A DNA stretch of 51,220 nt from assembly GCF_001673535.1 (NCBI RefSeq), contig NZ_LZLY01000020.1, forward strand, positions 1-51,220, given 5' to 3'. Below the pieces are notes generated by a model. The model saw nothing but the letters and a program-made list of their open reading frames with translations, was not told the origin of the DNA and did not search any database. Made by a program: the position numbers and the translations under genes. This stretch comes from Mycobacterium sp. 1081908.1. GTDB taxonomy: Bacteria > Actinomycetota > Actinomycetes > Mycobacteriales > Mycobacteriaceae. Numbering within the stretch: the stretch's first letter is position 1; the number at the start of each line of letters is the position of its first letter. Below are positions 43,165-51,183 of the stretch, piece by piece.

Positions 43165-43494
43165 TTACGGTCCCGGATCGCCTTCGATGATCATGGGAGC
43201 AACCTGACGATTGACTCCGCCGTTGCTGACCCACGGCTGGGAATTCGGGCTCATGATGCCGAACATGAAGTGGTGACAAGCGTTCATGTCCCAATTCGGC
43301 GTCCCCCCGCTGGGCTGCGGCAAGGGCATGTCCGGGCACCAGATATAGCTGCACGCGTGGTAGTTGCAGATCGACTTCGGATAGGTGAAGGCGTGGGCCG
43401 TTCCCGTGGCGAGCCCAAGGGCGGCGAGCGCGGTGCCACCCGACAGCAGCGTGCCGGCGGCTAACCGCTTGATCCGGTGAGCGTTGGTGTTCAT
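43165..43494 (-). CDS. Small exported protein of unknown function
   Basis: A 109-residue protein with a clear Sec signal peptide (NTNAHRIKRLAAGTLLSGGT, hydrophobic core, cleavage after GTAHA) and a mature part of about 74 residues beginning FTYPKSICNYHACSYIWCPD. Four cysteines and several His/Asn residues suggest a small disulfide-stabilised secreted protein. The family resembles short mycobacterial exported hypotheticals, but I cannot name a function. It is convergent with the SHOCT gene and lies before wzm, separated by 44 bp. Confidence 0.75.
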   Translation of the reverse strand: MNTNAHRIKRLAAGTLLSGGTALAALGLATGTAHAFTYPKSICNYHACSYIWCPDMPLPQPSGGTPNWDMNACHHFMFGIMSPNSQPWVSNGGVNRQVAPMIIEGDPGP

Positions 43495-43538
43495 GCCGCC
43501 ATTAAACGGCGACGGGCCGCCTACCGATCGCAAAAAGA

Positions 43539-44369
43539 CTAAACCCAGTACGGCACCCGGGCGCGGTACTGCCGCATTCCGAAGGCCGCCAGCAGCCACC
43601 CGACGACGGTCAGCACCAGCACCACCACCCAGTGCCGCAGTTCCTGATGGGAGCCCAGCAGCGGGGCGCGGACGATATCGAGGTAGTGCAGCAGCGGGTT
43701 GAGTTCGACGATGCTCGCCCAGCGGCCGGCGCCCTGCTGCCGCAGCGTGTCGTCGTTCCAGATGATCGGCGTCATGAAGAACAGCAGCTGCACGATCGAG
43801 AACAGCAACGGACCGATGTCGCGGTAACGGGTGGCCAGGATGCCGAAACACAGTGACACCCAGATGGAATTGAGCACGATCAGCGCCAGCGCCGGGATGA
43901 CCGAGAGGTCGGCCCACGACCACGGCTTGGGAAAGATGATCGCGACGACGACGTAGATGACGATGTTGTGCGCGAACAGTAACGTCTGCCGCCACACCAG
44001 CCGGTAGACGTGCACGGACAGCGGCGTGGGCAGCTGCTTGATCAGCCCCTCGTTGGCGACGAACACGTCGGCGCCCTCCAGGATCGAGGCGTTGATCAGG
44101 TTCCAGATGATCAGACCGAGCGTCACGTAGGGCAGGTGCACCGCCAGGTCCAGGTGGAACAGCTTCGAGTACAGGCCACCCATCGCGACGGCCGTGGTGC
44201 CGGTGGCGATGGTGATCCAGAACGGTCCCAGCACCGAGCGGCGGTAGCGCTGCTTGATGTCCTGCCAGCCCAGGTGCAGCCATAGCTCGTGCCGGCGGAA
44301 GCCGTCGACCAGGTCGTTGCGCGCGCGGGTGAAGGTCCGCGATTGCGCGGCGGCGTCAATGAACGTCAA
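43539..44369 (-). CDS. wzm: ABC-2 type export permease Wzm (Rv3783-like)
   Basis: Membrane subunit of the ABC transporter that exports lipid-linked galactan across the inner membrane, acting with Wzt. The 276-residue protein has about six helices and ABC-2 permease features (LGWQDIKQRYRRSVLGPFWI; LYSKLFHLDL; NEGLIKQLPTPLSVHVYRLV). It ends QYRARVPYWV as in M. tuberculosis. The start is TTG 44369: GGAGG lies 6 nt upstream and the codon overlaps the glfT1 stop as TTGA. Starting at an upstream codon would require about 20 extra residues inside glfT1 that the homologue lacks. Confidence 0.92.
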   Translation of the reverse strand: MTFIDAAAQSRTFTRARNDLVDGFRRHELWLHLGWQDIKQRYRRSVLGPFWITIATGTTAVAMGGLYSKLFHLDLAVHLPYVTLGLIIWNLINASILEGADVFVANEGLIKQLPTPLSVHVYRLVWRQTLLFAHNIVIYVVVAIIFPKPWSWADLSVIPALALIVLNSIWVSLCFGILATRYRDIGPLLFSIVQLLFFMTPIIWNDDTLRQQGAGRWASIVELNPLLHYLDIVRAPLLGSHQELRHWVVVLVLTVVGWLLAAFGMRQYRARVPYWV

Positions 44370-45280
44370 CGGGTTCCTCCAGGCTTGCCGAAGCGCTCGC
44401 GACGGCCCAAGCGGCGCAACTGAATCCAATCAGAAAGACCCTTGGGGTCGCGACGGGTCACCAGGAAGAACCAGCCGAATCGGACCCACTCCTGGAACAA
44501 GAGCTTGCGCAGGCCCGGCTGCGCCATCAGGTAGCCGCGGTTGCGGTAGGTGAAGAACCGCTTGGTGGGGTCGTCGGGATACTGCGTATGCATCCGGCCG
44601 CCCAGGATCGGCTTGAACTCGTCGGACCCGCACGGATGCAGATAGACCGCGTCGAGGCAGGTGCCGAACGGCAGGCCGGAGCGAACCAGGCGGCGGTGCA
44701 TTTCCACCTCGTCGCCGCGAACGAACAGCCGCAGGTCCGGCACGCCGATCGATTCCAGCGTCGACGCCTTGAACAGCGCGCCGTTGAACAACGACGCGAT
44801 CCCGCGCAGCAGATCCTGCCCATCTTCGGTGCGCAATTCGCTTGCGCGCCTACGCCATACCAGTCCGCGTCGCAGCGGGAACGCCAGCCGCTCCGGGTCG
44901 TCCATGTTGCACACCATCGGCGACACCTCGGCCAGCCCATACTTCTCGGCGCAGGCCAGCAGCGTGGCCAGCACGTGCGAGTCCTGCGGTCGCCCGTCGT
45001 CGTCGGCGAGCCACACCCAGTCGGCGCCCTGCGCCAGCGCGTGCAGCATGCCCAGCGCGAAACCGCCGGCGCCGCCGAGGTTTCGGCGTGAGCTCAAATA
45101 GGTCGTCGAAATCGGTTGGCCGGCAACCAGATCCCGGACCCGGTTATCGCCGGGCCCGTCGTTGTCGACAACGATCAGGTGATCGGGTAACCGGGATTGC
45201 GTGCTGAGCACATCCAACGATTTGGCGAGCTCGTCGGGTCGCCGGTGGGTGACCACGACGGCGAAGATCGTCTCGCTCAT
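44366..45280 (-). CDS. glfT1: Galactofuranosyltransferase GlfT1
   Basis: GlfT1 transfers the first two Galf residues from UDP-Galf onto the polyprenyl-PP-GlcNAc-Rha primer, before GlfT2 polymerises the chain. It is 304 residues long, as in M. tuberculosis Rv3782. The GT2 fold is visible: FAVVVTHRRPDELAKSLDVL, the nucleotide-binding VVDNDGPG, NLGGAGGFALGML, and the metal site WVWLADDDGRP. The C-terminal part includes GDEVEMHRRL with the likely catalytic acidic residue and RFFTYRNRGYL. It is translationally coupled to both wzt (ATGA) and wzm (TTGA), so primer extension and export components are made together. Confidence 0.95.
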   Translation of the reverse strand: MSETIFAVVVTHRRPDELAKSLDVLSTQSRLPDHLIVVDNDGPGDNRVRDLVAGQPISTTYLSSRRNLGGAGGFALGMLHALAQGADWVWLADDDGRPQDSHVLATLLACAEKYGLAEVSPMVCNMDDPERLAFPLRRGLVWRRRASELRTEDGQDLLRGIASLFNGALFKASTLESIGVPDLRLFVRGDEVEMHRRLVRSGLPFGTCLDAVYLHPCGSDEFKPILGGRMHTQYPDDPTKRFFTYRNRGYLMAQPGLRKLLFQEWVRFGWFFLVTRRDPKGLSDWIQLRRLGRRERFGKPGGTR

Positions 45281-46086
45281 GGCTGCCCGGCGGTCTCGGC
45301 CAGCACCTCGCGCACGTGCCGCGCCGCGTCCTCGCCCTCGTACGCGCGCACCACGTCCTCGATGCCGCCGGACATGCGGATGACGCCGTGATCGATCCAC
45401 ATCGCCGTCTTGCACAGCCGGGCCAGGAATTCGTTGGAATGGCTTGCGAACACCAGGATTCCGGAGCGCTCCACCAGGCGCTGCAGCCGGGTCTGCGCCT
45501 TCTTCAGGAAGTCGGCGTCCACCGCGCCGATGCCCTCGTCGAGCAGCAGGATCTCGGGGTCGATGCTGGTGACCACGCCCATCGCCAGCCGGACCCGCAT
45601 CCCGGTGGAGTAGGTGCGCAGCGGCATCGACAGGTAGTCGCCCAGCTCGGTGAACTCGGCGATCTCGTCGACCTTGGACAGCATCTGCTTTCGGGTCTGC
45701 CCGAGGAACAGGCCGCGGATGATGATGTTCTCGTAGCCCGAGATCTCCGGGTCCATGCCGACCCCGAGGTCGAAGACCGGCGCGACCCGGCCGGTGACCT
45801 TCGCCCACCCGCGGGTGGGCTCGTAGATGCCCGAAAGTAGGCGCAGCAGCGTCGATTTCCCGGCCCCGTTGTGGCCGACGAGGCCGACCCGGTCGCCCAA
45901 CTCGAGCTTCATGGTGATGTCGCGCAACGCCTCGACGACGACGACGTTGGAACTGTTACGACCGATCGTGCCGCCCGCCTTGCCCAGGAACGCCTTCTTC
46001 AACGACCGCGACTTGGCGTCGAAGATGGGAAATTCCACCCACGCGTCGCGCGTCTCGATGTGCGGGCCCGGCTCCGGCAGCGTCAT
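45277..46086 (-). CDS. wzt: ABC transporter ATP-binding protein Wzt (Rv3781-like)
   Basis: ATPase subunit of the galactan exporter, partner of Wzm. The 269-residue protein has Walker A GHNGAGKSTLL, a Q-loop region at FDLGVGMDPEISGYEN, the ABC signature YSTGMRVRLA, Walker B ILLLDEGIGAVD and the switch His in FASHSNEFL. It lacks the C-terminal carbohydrate-binding extension seen in some Gram-negative Wzt proteins, which fits the M. tuberculosis orthologue (273). ATG 46086 is 4 nt after the bpa stop. Its stop overlaps the glfT1 start. Confidence 0.94.
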   Translation of the reverse strand: MTLPEPGPHIETRDAWVEFPIFDAKSRSLKKAFLGKAGGTIGRNSSNVVVVEALRDITMKLELGDRVGLVGHNGAGKSTLLRLLSGIYEPTRGWAKVTGRVAPVFDLGVGMDPEISGYENIIIRGLFLGQTRKQMLSKVDEIAEFTELGDYLSMPLRTYSTGMRVRLAMGVVTSIDPEILLLDEGIGAVDADFLKKAQTRLQRLVERSGILVFASHSNEFLARLCKTAMWIDHGVIRMSGGIEDVVRAYEGEDAARHVREVLAETAGQP

Positions 46087-46090
46087 GTGC

Positions 46091-46630
46091 TTACAGGTAT
46101 TGCCCGGTGCCCGAACCCGGGCCGTGGCCCGACCGGATGCCCGGGGGAAGCGCCCCCTGGCGCATCTGCTCCAGTTGCGCACGCGCGGCCATCTGCTGAG
46201 CGAACAGCGCGGTCTGGATACCGTGGAACAGCCCTTCCAACCAGCCGACCAGCTGAGCCTGCGCGATGCGCAACTCGGCGTCCGACGGCGCGGAGTCCTC
46301 GCTGAACGGCAGGGTGAGCCGGTCGAGCTCCTCGCGCAGCTCCGGCGCCAGGCCGTCCTCGAGCTCGCGGATGCTGGTGGCGTGGATGTCGCGCAGCCGG
46401 TTGCGGCTGGCCTCGTCCAGCGGGGCGGCGCGCACCTCCTCGAGCAGTTGCTTGATCATCGTGCCGATCCGCATCACCTTGGCGGGCTGCTCGACCAGGT
46501 CGGTCAGGGAGCGCTCGTCCGAGTCGTCGTCGGCGTCACGCAGCGCCATGATCCGCGGATCGACGCCCCCGATCACCTCGATGCCGTCGGCGTCCGGGCC
46601 GTCGTTGCCGTTAGTCAATCCGTTCACCAT
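46091..46630 (-). CDS. bpa: Bacterial proteasome activator Bpa (PafE)
   Basis: Bpa forms a dodecameric ring that opens the 20S proteasome gate and feeds it unfolded proteins without ATP. The 179-residue protein has an acidic, flexible N-terminus, a four-helix region (ERSLTDLVEQPAKVMRIGTM; EASRNRLRDIHATSIRELED; LRIAQAQLVGWLEGLFHG; QTALFAQQMAARAQLEQM) and the C-terminal GQYL that docks into proteasome pockets. The length is as in M. tuberculosis Rv3780 (178). It sits between the GT-C gene (12-nt gap) and wzt (4-nt gap), so a proteolysis factor is co-transcribed with galactan export genes. Confidence 0.95.
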   Translation of the reverse strand: MVNGLTNGNDGPDADGIEVIGGVDPRIMALRDADDDSDERSLTDLVEQPAKVMRIGTMIKQLLEEVRAAPLDEASRNRLRDIHATSIRELEDGLAPELREELDRLTLPFSEDSAPSDAELRIAQAQLVGWLEGLFHGIQTALFAQQMAARAQLEQMRQGALPPGIRSGHGPGSGTGQYL

Positions 46631-46642
46631 CCTCTTGTGCGT

Positions 46643-48613
46643 CTAAGGGTGTGGCGCCGCGGTGTCATCGCGCCACTCGTAGATTCGGGCCCCGCCATTG
46701 TCGTAGATCAGCGTCCACGACTTCGACCTATCCAGAGACACTAGTCCTTCGGGTGTGGCAAACCCTCTGACGTTGGGCGTGCTGGTCAGTATGTACCTGA
46801 TATTGAGCGCCTTAATCGCCTCGGCGACCTTCGGATCGGAATCGCCCTTACGCGCGGAGATCCAGAAGATGTAGCGGTAGTAGCCCGGACCGGTCTGCTG
46901 CGGGAAGTCGTAGTGGGTCCAGAGTGGGTGCAGGTCGGCCACCGCGTACATCCACGCGGTGCCGTCGACGTTGGAGTTGCCGATCACGGTGTCGCGGGCA
47001 CCCGGCTGCTTGGCGAGATAGGCCATCGCCATCAGGTCTCGCTGGTCGATGATCACCGAGTCGTACTTGTCGCCGAACAACACCAGGTGCCGGTAGAGGT
47101 ATTGCCGGCCGGCGAGCACTACGGCCACCAGCAGAAGGACCGCCGTGGCGGCGGTCCACAAGGGCTCGGGAAGCCGTTTGAATCGGTCGGTCAGCCGCTT
47201 GGCCAGGGCGACAGCGCCCACGACGATCGCGAACAGGGCGATGCCCGCCATCGGCGTCGCCAGCATCGTCACCACCGCCGAGAGCCGGCGCGGATCGTTG
47301 TAGAAGAACTGGCTGAACTCTTCGATGGCGCGGCCGAGGGGATTGCGAAACGGCGCCCCGGAGTAGATGGTCGCGACGGTCAGCACCACCCAGACGGCGG
47401 GCGGCCACCAGATCCGCTTGTACAGCAGGATCGCCATGCCGATGGCCGCCAGCGCGACCAGGCTGTATTGGGTCGGGAAGTCGTTGAGGTGGCGGGTGTG
47501 CAGCAGCAACGCGTCGATGATCCCCTGCTTCACGCTCTTGAAGCTGGGGAACGCGTGCCCGGCGATGATGTCGGCCTGCCGCAGCACGCCGATGAACTGC
47601 GGCGCCAGGATCGCGGCGGTGGGCACGGCCACGGCCGCCAGCGTCAGCACGTCGGTGAGGCGCCCGCGCACGGGACGCCACAGGGCATCCAGGAGCCACC
47701 AGGCCAGCAGGAACAGGATGACGATGAAGCCGCCGGTCAGGTGCACGGACAGGACGCCGACCAGCGCCAGCACGGCCGCCGGGATGCGGTCGCGGTGCCG
47801 CAGGGTCGAGGCGATCAGCACGAACGTGGGGATCGCGACGCCGTAGGCGGCCAGGTTGGGCATCGCCGCGACGCCGAACTCGACGTAGGGCACCGACGTG
47901 AACGACGCCGACAGCGCGGCGGCGGTGGCGGACACGCTCGCCGCGCGCCACTGGCTGCTGATGGGGCGCAGCAGGAACCAGGTGAGGGTGGCCGCGCTCG
48001 AGGGGAACAGCCAGACCGACGCGGCCAGCGAGTTCAGCGTGTAGCCGGTAGTGGGCGCCGCGCCGGTGAGCTGGCAGTAGACCGCCGTCAACGCGTGGAA
48101 CACCGAGGGGTAGTACAGCGGTTGGTGGGTCTCGACGTTGCGGAGCTCGCCCATGTGCGTCGAGGACGCCTGGCCGGTGTCGAGCATGAAGCGCACCTCG
48201 TTCGCGTGCCAGACCGCGTCCCAGGTGCTCGGGATGGACTGCCAGTGCGTGAGGCCGCGATAGCCCGCCCACATGATCAGCGCCGCGCCCAGCAACACAC
48301 CGGCGGCCACCGTCACCGCGGGCCATCGACTGACCCCGCGAGCTTCCGCCTCGGTGTCGCGGTACCGGGCGAGCGCCAGCTGCAAGCCCGTCGCCACCAC
48401 GCACACCACCGCCAACGCGGCGAGCGCGGTCCATCCGTTCCACGGGATCCCGAGCGCGCCGAGGGGGATAATCGCCAGCGCCACAACGCCGTACGTCAGC
48501 GCTGGCCCAACCGCGATGGCCACCGGCCACGTCAGCTGGGTGATGCGCGCGACGATCACACCCGGCGCGATCAGCAAGAACAGTGCGATCAGCGTTCCGG
48601 TCCAAAGGCCCAC
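46643..48613 (-). CDS. GT-C family membrane glycosyltransferase, Rv3779-like
   Basis: A large membrane protein (656 residues from GTG 48613; M. tuberculosis 666) with about 12 helices and a C-terminal soluble domain. GT-C-like features include HWQSIPSTWDAVWHANEVRF in the first periplasmic loop, with acidic and aromatic residues, and THQPLYYPSVFHALTA. Rv3779 has been reported both as a polyprenyl-phosphomannose synthase and as the transferase that adds galactosamine to arabinan; sequence alone does not decide. The frame stays open to GTG 48697, but VGLWTG at 48613 aligns with the recalled start of the M. tuberculosis protein. It heads the five-gene operon ending with wzm. Confidence 0.85.
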   Translation of the reverse strand: MGLWTGTLIALFLLIAPGVIVARITQLTWPVAIAVGPALTYGVVALAIIPLGALGIPWNGWTALAALAVVCVVATGLQLALARYRDTEAEARGVSRWPAVTVAAGVLLGAALIMWAGYRGLTHWQSIPSTWDAVWHANEVRFMLDTGQASSTHMGELRNVETHQPLYYPSVFHALTAVYCQLTGAAPTTGYTLNSLAASVWLFPSSAATLTWFLLRPISSQWRAASVSATAAALSASFTSVPYVEFGVAAMPNLAAYGVAIPTFVLIASTLRHRDRIPAAVLALVGVLSVHLTGGFIVILFLLAWWLLDALWRPVRGRLTDVLTLAAVAVPTAAILAPQFIGVLRQADIIAGHAFPSFKSVKQGIIDALLLHTRHLNDFPTQYSLVALAAIGMAILLYKRIWWPPAVWVVLTVATIYSGAPFRNPLGRAIEEFSQFFYNDPRRLSAVVTMLATPMAGIALFAIVVGAVALAKRLTDRFKRLPEPLWTAATAVLLLVAVVLAGRQYLYRHLVLFGDKYDSVIIDQRDLMAMAYLAKQPGARDTVIGNSNVDGTAWMYAVADLHPLWTHYDFPQQTGPGYYRYIFWISARKGDSDPKVAEAIKALNIRYILTSTPNVRGFATPEGLVSLDRSKSWTLIYDNGGARIYEWRDDTAAPHP

Positions 48614-48735
48614 TGGACTAGTATGGCTGCCCGGGTGACTCGGCTCGCCAAGCCACCATCCGGCTTGGATTGCCGAGGGGGCACCCGCTACCGTCACAAT
48701 TTTCGCTGAATTGCGGAAGCTTTAAGGTGGCTGTC

Positions 48736-49932
48736 ATGGCTTACGACGTCGCCCGGGTGCGCGGACTGCATCCGTCGCTGGGTGACGGGTGGGTGCACTT
48801 CGACGCGCCGGTCGGCATGCTCATCCCGGATTCCGTCGCGACCACCGTGTCGACGGCGTTTCGCCGGTCCGGCGCCACCACCGTCGGGGCGCACCCGTCG
48901 GCGCGGCGCAGCGCCGCCGTGCTGGAGGCCGCGCGGGCGGCCGTCGCCGACCTGTTCAACGCCGACCCGGCGGGCGTCGTGCTGGGCGCCGACCGCGCCA
49001 TCCTGTTGTCGTCGCTGGCCGAGGCGTCGTCGTCAAGGGCCGGCCTGGGCTACGAGGTGATCGTCAGCCGGCTCGACGATGAGGCCAACATCGCCCCGTG
49101 GCTGCGCGCCGCGCATCGCTACGGCGCCAAGGTGAAATGGGCCGAGATCGACATCGAGACCGGTGAGCTGCCGACGTGGCAGTGGGAGAGCCTGATCGGG
49201 AAGTCGACGCGCCTGGTCGCCGTCGCGTCGGCGTCGGCGACGCTGGGCACGGTCACCGATCTGCGCGCGATGACCAAGCTGGTGCACGAGGTGGGCGGGC
49301 TGGTGGTGGTCGACCATTCCGCGGCGGCGCCGTTCCGGCTGCTCGACGTCAAGGAGACCGACGCCGACATCGTCGCGGTGAACGCCCTGGCGTGGGGCGG
49401 TCCCCCGATCGGCGCGATGGTCTTTCGTGATCCGGCGCTGATCAACTCGTTCAGCGCGGTGTCGTCCGATCCACAGGCCGTCGGCCCGGCGCGTCTCGAG
49501 GTCGGCGCTCATCAGTTCGGCCTGCTGGCCGGGTTGGTCGCCAGCATCGAGTACCTCGCGTCGCTCGACGAGTCGGCCCGCGGCAGCCGGCGCGAACGCC
49601 TGTCGGTCTCGACGCAGTCGGCCACTGCGTATCTGAACCGGGTCTTCGACTACCTGATGGTGTCGTTGCGGTCGCTGCCCCTGGTGATGGTGATCGGCCG
49701 CCCGGAGGCGCGGATTCCGGTGGTCAGCTTCGCGCTGCAGGACGTGCCCGCGGAACGCGTGGTGCAGCGCCTGGCGGACAACGGCATCCTGGCCATCTCG
49801 AACGAAAGCTCGCGCGCGCTGGACGTGCTGGGCGTCAACGACGTCGGCGGCGCCGTCACGGTCGGCCTGGCGCATTACTCGACGACGGCCGAGGTCGACC
49901 AGCTGGTGCGCGCCCTGGCGTCGCTGGGCTGA
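48736..49932 (+). CDS. Aminotransferase class V-like protein lacking the PLP lysine (Rv3778c-like)
   Basis: A 398-residue protein with the fold-type I sequence pattern of cysteine desulfurase/kynureninase-like enzymes: [14 protein letters not shown] near the start, [36 protein letters not shown] with the PLP-binding Asp, and the C-terminal small domain. Where SufS-type enzymes have SxHKxxGP, this protein has [11 protein letters not shown], so the Schiff-base Lys is replaced by Ala. The M. tuberculosis orthologue Rv3778c (398 residues) reads [11 protein letters not shown] as recalled, so the change is ancestral. It is probably non-catalytic for classical PLP chemistry. ATG 48736 follows an AAGGTGG site and is divergent from the GT-C gene. 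Confidence 0.85.
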   Translation: MAYDVARVRGLHPSLGDGWVHFDAPVGMLIPDSVATTVSTAFRRSGATTVGAHPSARRSAAVLEAARAAVADLFNADPAGVVLGADRAILLSSLAEASSSRAGLGYEVIVSRLDDEANIAPWLRAAHRYGAKVKWAEIDIETGELPTWQWESLIGKSTRLVAVASASATLGTVTDLRAMTKLVHEVGGLVVVDHSAAAPFRLLDVKETDADIVAVNALAWGGPPIGAMVFRDPALINSFSAVSSDPQAVGPARLEVGAHQFGLLAGLVASIEYLASLDESARGSRRERLSVSTQSATAYLNRVFDYLMVSLRSLPLVMVIGRPEARIPVVSFALQDVPAERVVQRLADNGILAISNESSRALDVLGVNDVGGAVTVGLAHYSTTAEVDQLVRALASLG

Positions 49933-49937
49933 ATCGC

Positions 49938-50046
49938 TTTTCGTGTGCGCTCAGGGCTTTTGCGTGTGCACTGTGGGCGGCCCTCGTCGGCGTGTCGCCG
50001 CCGTGAGCGCACACGCAACGCCCTGGATTCACACGCAATGCCCTGA
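49938..50046. repeat. Cluster of four ~20-bp repeats forming an inverted structure between convergent genes
   Basis: Two forward copies (about 49938-49957 and 49958-49978) and two reverse copies (50004-50025 and 50027-50046) share a unit close to CAGGGC-NTT-GCGTGTG. CGTGTGCGCTCA (49942-49953) pairs perfectly with TGAGCGCACACG (50004-50015). The whole 114-bp gap between the convergent aminotransferase-like and oxidoreductase genes consists of these repeats and a GC-rich centre. It may work as a bidirectional terminator. Confidence 0.75.
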
Positions 50047-51015
50047 CTAGACCGTCAGCACGATCTTCCCGGTCACTTCGCCCGCGACCAACTTCTTGTG
50101 CGCCTCACCGGCCTGCCGGATGGGCACGCGCGCGCCGATGATCGGCCGGACCTTGCCCTCGGCGATCATCGGCCACACCGACGCCGCCACGGCCTGCACG
50201 ATCTCGGTCTTGCTGTTCGGCCCGGTCACCGGCCGGGCCCGCAGCGTGGTGCCGATCACCCGCGCCCGCTTCATCAGCAGCTTGGCGATGTTGAGCTCGC
50301 CCTTGATCCCGCCCTGCATGCCGATGATGACCAGCTGCCCGTCGGTGGCCAGGGCGTCGATGTTGCGATCCAGGTACGCGGCGCCCATGATGTCGAAAAT
50401 CACGTCAGCCCCGCCGTTTTCCTGCAGGCGCTCGACGAAGTCCTCGTCGCGGTAGTTGATGGTGATCTCCGCGCCCAGCTCGCGGCAGAACTCCAGCTTC
50501 TCCGCCGACCCGGCGGTGACGGCCACCCGGGCGCCCAGCGCCCGCGCGACCTGGATCGCGTGGGTGCCGATGCCGCTGGCCCCGCCGTGCATCAGCAGCA
50601 GCTGGCCTTTACCCAAGTGCGCGACCATCACCAGGTTCGACCACACCGTGCACGCCACCTCCGGCAGGCCGGCGGCGTCGACCAGGTCCACCCCGTCGGG
50701 GACGGGCATCACCTGGCCGGCGGGCACGGCGACGTATTCGGCGTAGCCGCCGCCGGCCAGCAGCGCGCAAACCTCTTGTCCGGCAGGCCAATCCGTGACG
50801 CCCTCGCCCGCATCGGCGACGACGCCGGACACCTCCATGCCGATGGTTTCGCTGGCCCCCGGCGGCGGCGGGTACTTGCCGGCGGCCTGCAGCACGTCGG
50901 CGCGGTTGACGCCGGCCGCGGTGACCTTGATCAGCACCTCGCCGGGCCCGGCGGTGACGTCGGGCACCTCTTGCCAGGACAGTTGATCGGGGGATTCGGC
51001 GACAATCGCGCGCAT
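50047..51015 (-). CDS. Zinc-independent quinone oxidoreductase, medium-chain dehydrogenase family (Rv3777-like)
   Basis: A 322-residue NADPH-dependent oxidoreductase of the MDR superfamily, quinone oxidoreductase/PIG3 branch. It shows the opening MRAIVAESPDQLSWQEVPDV, the substrate region AGVNRADVLQAAGKYPPPPG typical of this branch, the nucleotide loop LMHGGASGIGTHAIQ, and the C-terminal GEAHKKLVAGEVTGKIVL. The catalytic zinc Cys/His set of alcohol dehydrogenases is absent. The physiological substrate is unknown. It is monocistronic in appearance, convergent with the aminotransferase-like gene and divergent from the tRNA. Confidence 0.9.
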   Translation of the reverse strand: MRAIVAESPDQLSWQEVPDVTAGPGEVLIKVTAAGVNRADVLQAAGKYPPPPGASETIGMEVSGVVADAGEGVTDWPAGQEVCALLAGGGYAEYVAVPAGQVMPVPDGVDLVDAAGLPEVACTVWSNLVMVAHLGKGQLLLMHGGASGIGTHAIQVARALGARVAVTAGSAEKLEFCRELGAEITINYRDEDFVERLQENGGADVIFDIMGAAYLDRNIDALATDGQLVIIGMQGGIKGELNIAKLLMKRARVIGTTLRARPVTGPNSKTEIVQAVAASVWPMIAEGKVRPIIGARVPIRQAGEAHKKLVAGEVTGKIVLTV

Positions 51016-51052
51016 GGCGGCGACGTTACTAGTCCCGGTTACCCTTAGCAGC

Positions 51053-51139
51053 GGTGGCGTGGCAGAGCGGCCTAATGCACTCGCCTTGAAAGCGAGAGAC
51101 GGCTAAAACCGTCCGGGGGTTCAAATCCCTCCGCCACCG
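51053..51139 (+). tRNA. tRNA-Ser (anticodon UGA)
   Basis: An 87-nt class II tRNA. The acceptor GGTGGCG pairs with CGCCACC, followed by discriminator G; 3' CCA is not encoded. The anticodon stem CTCGC/GCGAG encloses the loop CTTGAAA with anticodon TGA at 51087-51089, reading UCA. A long variable arm GACGG/CCGTC and the T-loop TTCAAAT confirm serine. TACCCT at 51040-51045 is a likely -10 box, 7 nt before the mature 5' end. Confidence 0.96.
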
Positions 51140-51146
51140 CCGTGTG

Positions 51147-51183
51147 ATGTCGCGAGACATCGAGGACAGATGTCTCGCGACAT
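51147..51183. repeat. Perfect 15-bp inverted repeat beside tRNA-Ser
   Basis: ATGTCGCGAGACATC (51147-51161) and GATGTCTCGCGACAT (51169-51183) are exact reverse complements separated by 7 bp, beginning 8 bp after the tRNA. Each arm is itself palindromic around GTC-GCGA-GAC. It may terminate the tRNA transcript, or it may be the end of an insertion sequence whose body lies beyond the window. No gene is seen in the last 81 bp. Confidence 0.7.

Noticed and set aside
43124..43354. 76-codon minus-strand frame overlapping the exported protein gene
   Set aside because: No homology signal and it overlaps the better-supported signal-peptide protein at 43165-43494.
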